A stretch of DNA of 24,709 nucleotides from AP-16 sp036395835 (lineage in GTDB: Bacteria > Pseudomonadota > Alphaproteobacteria > Rhizobiales > Xanthobacteraceae), in contig DASWCW010000122.1 of NCBI GenBank assembly GCA_036395835.1, positions 1-24,709 on the forward strand. Direction: 5' to 3'. Position numbers and translations under genes: made by a program. Positions 22,370 to 24,709 of the stretch are shown piece by piece (the stretch's first letter is position 1; every line of letters begins with the position of its first letter). The notes beneath the pieces were generated by a model that was not told where the DNA came from, did not search any database, and was given only the letters and a program-made list of their open reading frames with translations.

Positions 22370-22852
22370 CTATTTCAGCGGCGGCGATTCCAAGGTCGGG
22401 ATGGAGCAGCGCGTCACGGTTATGCGCGTCGGGCCGTGTGAACTCGGCACCGAAACCTCTTCCGACCGGCATCCCGTTCGGTAGAAAACGCCCTCGCGTA
22501 GCGACCCCGGCAGCGGTCCGTTATCGGAGAACAGCGTCGGGTCGACAGTGCCCGGCTCGTCGACAGGGGCGTAATAGGGGCCATAAAATGCAACCCCGCC
22601 CAAGTCGAACAGCCGCTTGTGGTGGTGATGGTGGTGCGAGAATTTATGGATTCGCTGCAGCGTCTTGGCTTGCGTTCCGGCAGCCAGCTGCGAACGGGTG
22701 CCAGCAAGGACCGCATGGCGACGGATCGGCTGGACGTTCGGCGCAACGGGCGGGTGGAAGGAAGCGCCCGATTTGACCCCGGCGTGCGCATTCGGCGGCA
22801 GGAGAATGATCGCGCTGGCAAACACCAGGGCCGTGCTCAAACACCTCAACAT
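22370..22852 (-). CDS. Secreted protein with a natural hexahistidine run
   Basis: Protein of 160 residues, no known family. Clear signal peptide (1-24, MLRCLSTALVFASAIILLPP, cleavage after AHA). The mature protein has a disordered, basic first part, six consecutive histidines at 73-78 inside KFSHHHHHHKR, then a compact part with FDLGGVAFYGPYYAPVDEPG and two cysteines (128 and 149) in CRSEEVSVPSSHG...ITVTRC, likely paired. The C-terminal CRS..V.VP....R...TRC pattern is one I associate with small secreted proteins of Bradyrhizobium-like bacteria. The ATG at 22852 has an excellent AAGGAG seven bases upstream. It is transcribed divergently from the PaaX-family gene. Metal binding in the periplasm is a reasonable guess from the His run. 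Confidence 0.85.
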   Translation of the reverse strand: MLRCLSTALVFASAIILLPPNAHAGVKSGASFHPPVAPNVQPIRRHAVLAGTRSQLAAGTQAKTLQRIHKFSHHHHHHKRLFDLGGVAFYGPYYAPVDEPGTVDPTLFSDNGPLPGSLREGVFYRTGCRSEEVSVPSSHGPTRITVTRCSIPTLESPPLK

Positions 22853-22911
22853 GACGCAACTCCTTTGAGCGTCGCCTCGCCTCCTCTGGCATTCTATTTC
22901 CGCCGTCCGCG

Positions 22912-22940
22912 GTTATAGACCTTCCGCAGCGGTGACTGAA
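22912..22940 (-). promoter_or_regulatory. Probable promoter of the His-run secreted protein
   Basis: On the minus strand, TATAAC (22912-22917, five of six consensus bases) lies 17 bp downstream of TTCAGT (22935-22940, three of six), 60 bp before the start codon. The good -10 and exact spacing support it; the -35 is weak, so an activator may be needed. Confidence 0.45.
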
Positions 22941-23072
22941 TAGCTTGTCGTCGCAATCGTTAATTTGCACGCGAAAGGCACGCGCGGCCGCAAAGCGCAT
23001 GCGCGATCGCTTGGTTGTTTGCCTGTGTGCCGCGGGAGGCTATGGTCGCGCCGTTCCTGGGCGACGTTCTCG

Positions 23073-23954
23073 ATGCCGCTTGCCGCATCCGTATCCGCAT
23101 TGCTCAACCGGCTCCACGCGTCGCGCCCGGTCCGAGCCTGGTCGCTCATCGTCACCCTCTACGGCGATGCGATCGTTCCGCGCGGCGGAAGCCTCTGGCT
23201 CGGCTCGCTCACGGCCATCATGGCTTGGTTCGGCATTGATGCCGGGCACGTCCGCACCGCCACGTCGCGACTGGTCACCGACGGCTGGCTCGAGCGCGAA
23301 CGCATCGGCCGCAAGAGCTATTATCGGCTCTCCAAGCGCGAGGAGGCGAGCTTTTGCGCCGCGACCAAACGCATCTATTTCAGCGCGGACCAGGATTTCG
23401 ACGGGCGTTTGCGGCTCGCCTTGCTGGGTCCCCAAGTCGACGACCGCTCCACGGTGCGTGCGTTGCTGGAGCGAGAGGGATTTGCGGCGCTCTCGCCGAC
23501 GGTCTACGTCGCGCTCGCCGACGCGTCGGCGCAAATCGCCGCGCTCGGCGGGGTATTTCTCGTCAGGGCGGATCCGGGAAAAACCGGTCCGGCGATCGCC
23601 GCCGCGGCGTTCAACCTTGCACCAATGGCGGCTTGGTACCGCGATTTCGTCGCGCGGTTCGCGCCGCTCGACCGAAGCCTAGCCGCGGGCGAATGTTTAC
23701 ATCCGGCTGACGCGCTCGTTGCGCGCGTGCTGCTGATCCACGAATTTCGCCGCATCGTCCTGCGCGATCCGGCGTTGCCGCGTTCGCTTCTGCCGGCGGA
23801 TTGGCCGGGCACGACATCGCGCGCACTTGCCGCCCGCGTCTATCGCCGCCTCGTGCCCGCGGCGGAGGCTTATCTCGATCGCAATGCGAGCAACGAAGAC
23901 GGTCCGCTGCCGCCGCCGGACACGGATTTCTTTCGGCGCTTCGAGGGCTTGTAG
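23073..23954 (+). CDS. PaaX-family transcriptional regulator
   Basis: Regulator of 293 residues resembling PaaX, the phenylacetyl-CoA-responsive repressor of phenylacetate degradation. The family N-terminus is clear: ARSLIVTLYGD-type opening (RAWSLIVTLYGDAIVPRGGSLWLGSL, 21-46) and a winged helix at about 45-90 (IDAGHVRTATSRLVTDGWLERERIGRKSYYRLS). The central PaaX domain follows (RLRLALLGPQ..., FAALSPTVYVALAD), and the C-terminal domain contains LIHEFRRIVLRDPALPRSLLPADWPG, the family's conserved segment. Start ATG at 23073 (MPLAASVSALL) chosen by alignment with the family; the ribosome site is weak and an upstream in-frame start is possible. No paa catabolic genes are in the window, so its target may be the adjacent azoreductase or something outside. 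Confidence 0.9.
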   Translation: MPLAASVSALLNRLHASRPVRAWSLIVTLYGDAIVPRGGSLWLGSLTAIMAWFGIDAGHVRTATSRLVTDGWLERERIGRKSYYRLSKREEASFCAATKRIYFSADQDFDGRLRLALLGPQVDDRSTVRALLEREGFAALSPTVYVALADASAQIAALGGVFLVRADPGKTGPAIAAAAFNLAPMAAWYRDFVARFAPLDRSLAAGECLHPADALVARVLLIHEFRRIVLRDPALPRSLLPADWPGTTSRALAARVYRRLVPAAEAYLDRNASNEDGPLPPPDTDFFRRFEGL

Positions 23955-23964
23955 ATGCAAGCTG

Positions 23965-24040
23965 GTAGGGCGGGTACCGCGCATCGCAAGGAGATTGGTG
24001 CATCATATGCGCTCACGGCAATGCACCATGCCCACGCTAC
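23965..24040. repeat. Imperfect palindromic intergenic repeat between convergent genes
   Basis: The outer arms GTAGGGCGGGTA (23965-23976) and TGCCCACGCTAC (24029-24040) pair at about ten of twelve positions. An inner perfect 7-bp stem GGTGCAT/ATGCACC lies at 23997-24003 and 24021-24027. The composition (GTAGGG-GGT ... GCCCAC-CTAC) resembles the decayed palindromic repeats scattered between genes in Bradyrhizobium-type genomes. It may serve as a bidirectional transcript end for paaX and the small minus-strand gene. Confidence 0.5.
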
Positions 24041-24044
24041 GGGC

Positions 24045-24218
24045 TCACGGACAGCGCTGCCGGGAAACCTCACGATGCCGCAGCTCGAGCGCGCCGCCAA
24101 TCTTGCGCAAATTCGCCTGCAGTTCCTCGGGCGCGACCCGATCGGCTGCCATCAAGGCTTTGATCACGGGATCAGACAGCATCTCGGCAATGGTCGGCTC
24201 AGAAAGACACCAGCGCAT
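24045..24218 (-). CDS. 57-residue small protein overlapping the azoreductase gene
   Basis: A short gene, easily missed. It begins ATG at 24218 inside the last codons of azoR, overlapping it by 20 bases in another frame, with AGGAG six bases upstream. The product starts MRWCLSEPTIAEMLSDPVIK and continues ALMAADRVAPEELQANLRKI; it ends after ELRHREVSRQRCP. The helical, charged middle (EMLSDPVIKALMAADRV) looks protein-like, and I recall similar short proteins of about 60 residues in alphaproteobacteria, without function. The strong ribosome site and translational overlap argue that it is real and coupled to azoR. Confidence 0.7.
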   Translation of the reverse strand: MRWCLSEPTIAEMLSDPVIKALMAADRVAPEELQANLRKIGGALELRHREVSRQRCP

Positions 24219-24709
24219 GCAATTCTCCTTCCTCCTGCGCTTCGGGGATGAGTGTCGCGTCGGCGTCGGGAGTGAGCTCGCGGACGAGCTCGATCGCCTG
24301 CTTCAGCGCAATCTCGACCGCCTTCTCGGCCAACTCGGGCCCGAGCGAGGTCCCTTCAATCCCGATCACCTTCACGTCGGTCATGCCGAGGAACGCCAAG
24401 AGCTGCAGCAGATACGGCGTGACGTGATCGAGCTCGCGGCGGGGTCCGTCGGAATAAACGCCGCGCTTCGCCTCGACGAGAATCACCTGCTTGCCGGTCA
24501 CCAGCCCCCGCGGGCCGCTCTCGCCATATTGAAACGTGCGACCCGCCCGGGTGACATGGTCGATCCAAGCCTTGAGCGTCGAGGGAATGCCGAAATTGAT
24601 CATGGCTACCGCGATCACCACGATGTCGGCTGCCATGAGTTCGTCGATCAGAATGTCGGATTGCGCGAGCTTCTCGCGCTGCGCCGTATTGAGCCGATCG
24701 GCGACAGCG
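24199..24709 (-). CDS. azoR: FMN-dependent NADH-azoreductase (AzoR family), N-terminus cut by the window edge
   Basis: The gene runs off the right end; about 169 C-terminal residues are visible. Flavodoxin-like quinone/azo reductase, cytoplasmic, two-electron reduction of quinones or azo dyes by NADH. Visible motifs: SDILIDELMAADIVVIAVAM, then INFGIPSTLKAWIDHVTRAGRTFQY, followed by GPRGLVTGKQVILVEAKRGVYSDGPRRELDHVTPYL, the normal AzoR order. In E. coli AzoR the FMN-contacting segment reads MYNF; here it reads MINF, so the tyrosine is replaced by isoleucine. The last residues overlap the start of the 57-residue small gene. The PaaX-family gene is convergent with it and lies beyond a palindromic repeat. 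Confidence 0.9.
   Translation of the reverse strand, partial: AVADRLNTAQREKLAQSDILIDELMAADIVVIAVAMINFGIPSTLKAWIDHVTRAGRTFQYGESGPRGLVTGKQVILVEAKRGVYSDGPRRELDHVTPYLLQLLAFLGMTDVKVIGIEGTSLGPELAEKAVEIALKQAIELVRELTPDADATLIPEAQEEGELHALVSF

Noticed and set aside
22241..22441. Plus-strand frame of 66 codons starting with TTG
   Set aside because: No ribosome site, and its end is antisense to the well-supported secreted-protein gene.

Overview
The window is high-GC DNA with the gene content and codon habits of an alphaproteobacterium of the Hyphomicrobiales (Bradyrhizobium / Rhodopseudomonas / Xanthobacteraceae type). Several acyl-CoA dehydrogenases, TRAP-type uptake systems, an Omp31-like porin and GC-rich palindromic intergenic repeats all fit that setting. 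This placement is inference from protein style; no rRNA or tRNA gene was found to confirm it.

Left part (about 1-10,550, all minus strand): a catabolic cluster. In transcription order it holds a ThDP-dependent enzyme of the benzoylformate decarboxylase / acetolactate synthase superfamily, an acyl-CoA dehydrogenase, a complete DctP-DctQ-DctM TRAP transporter, a small four-helix membrane protein, a family III CoA-transferase with a rearranged domain order, and an acyl-CoA dehydrogenase pair (beta then alpha) that looks like one heteromeric enzyme. The likely theme is uptake of an organic acid, its CoA activation and its alpha,beta-dehydrogenation; the substrate cannot be read from the sequence. 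Two related palindromic repeat elements lie inside the cluster, one between dctP and dctQ.

Middle (10,614-16,280, minus strand): a PaiB-type FMN-binding protein and a MaoC-like hydratase, then a compact periplasmic copper operon. In transcription order this is a DUF2946-like small protein, a PCuAC copper chaperone, a predicted outer-membrane beta-barrel, CopC with an intact Cu(II) site, and a large CopD - cytochrome c - thioredoxin-like fusion.

Right part (16,996-24,709, mixed strands): a membrane-anchored Sel1-repeat protein paired with a TAXI-type TRAP binding protein; a metallophosphoesterase; a small lipoprotein; an Omp31-like porin; a 664-bp non-coding stretch with strong hairpins and a textbook minus-strand terminator, which is a candidate small RNA; a secreted protein with a natural run of six histidines; a PaaX-family repressor; and, at the right edge, a truncated AzoR-type FMN azoreductase overlapped by a 57-residue small gene.
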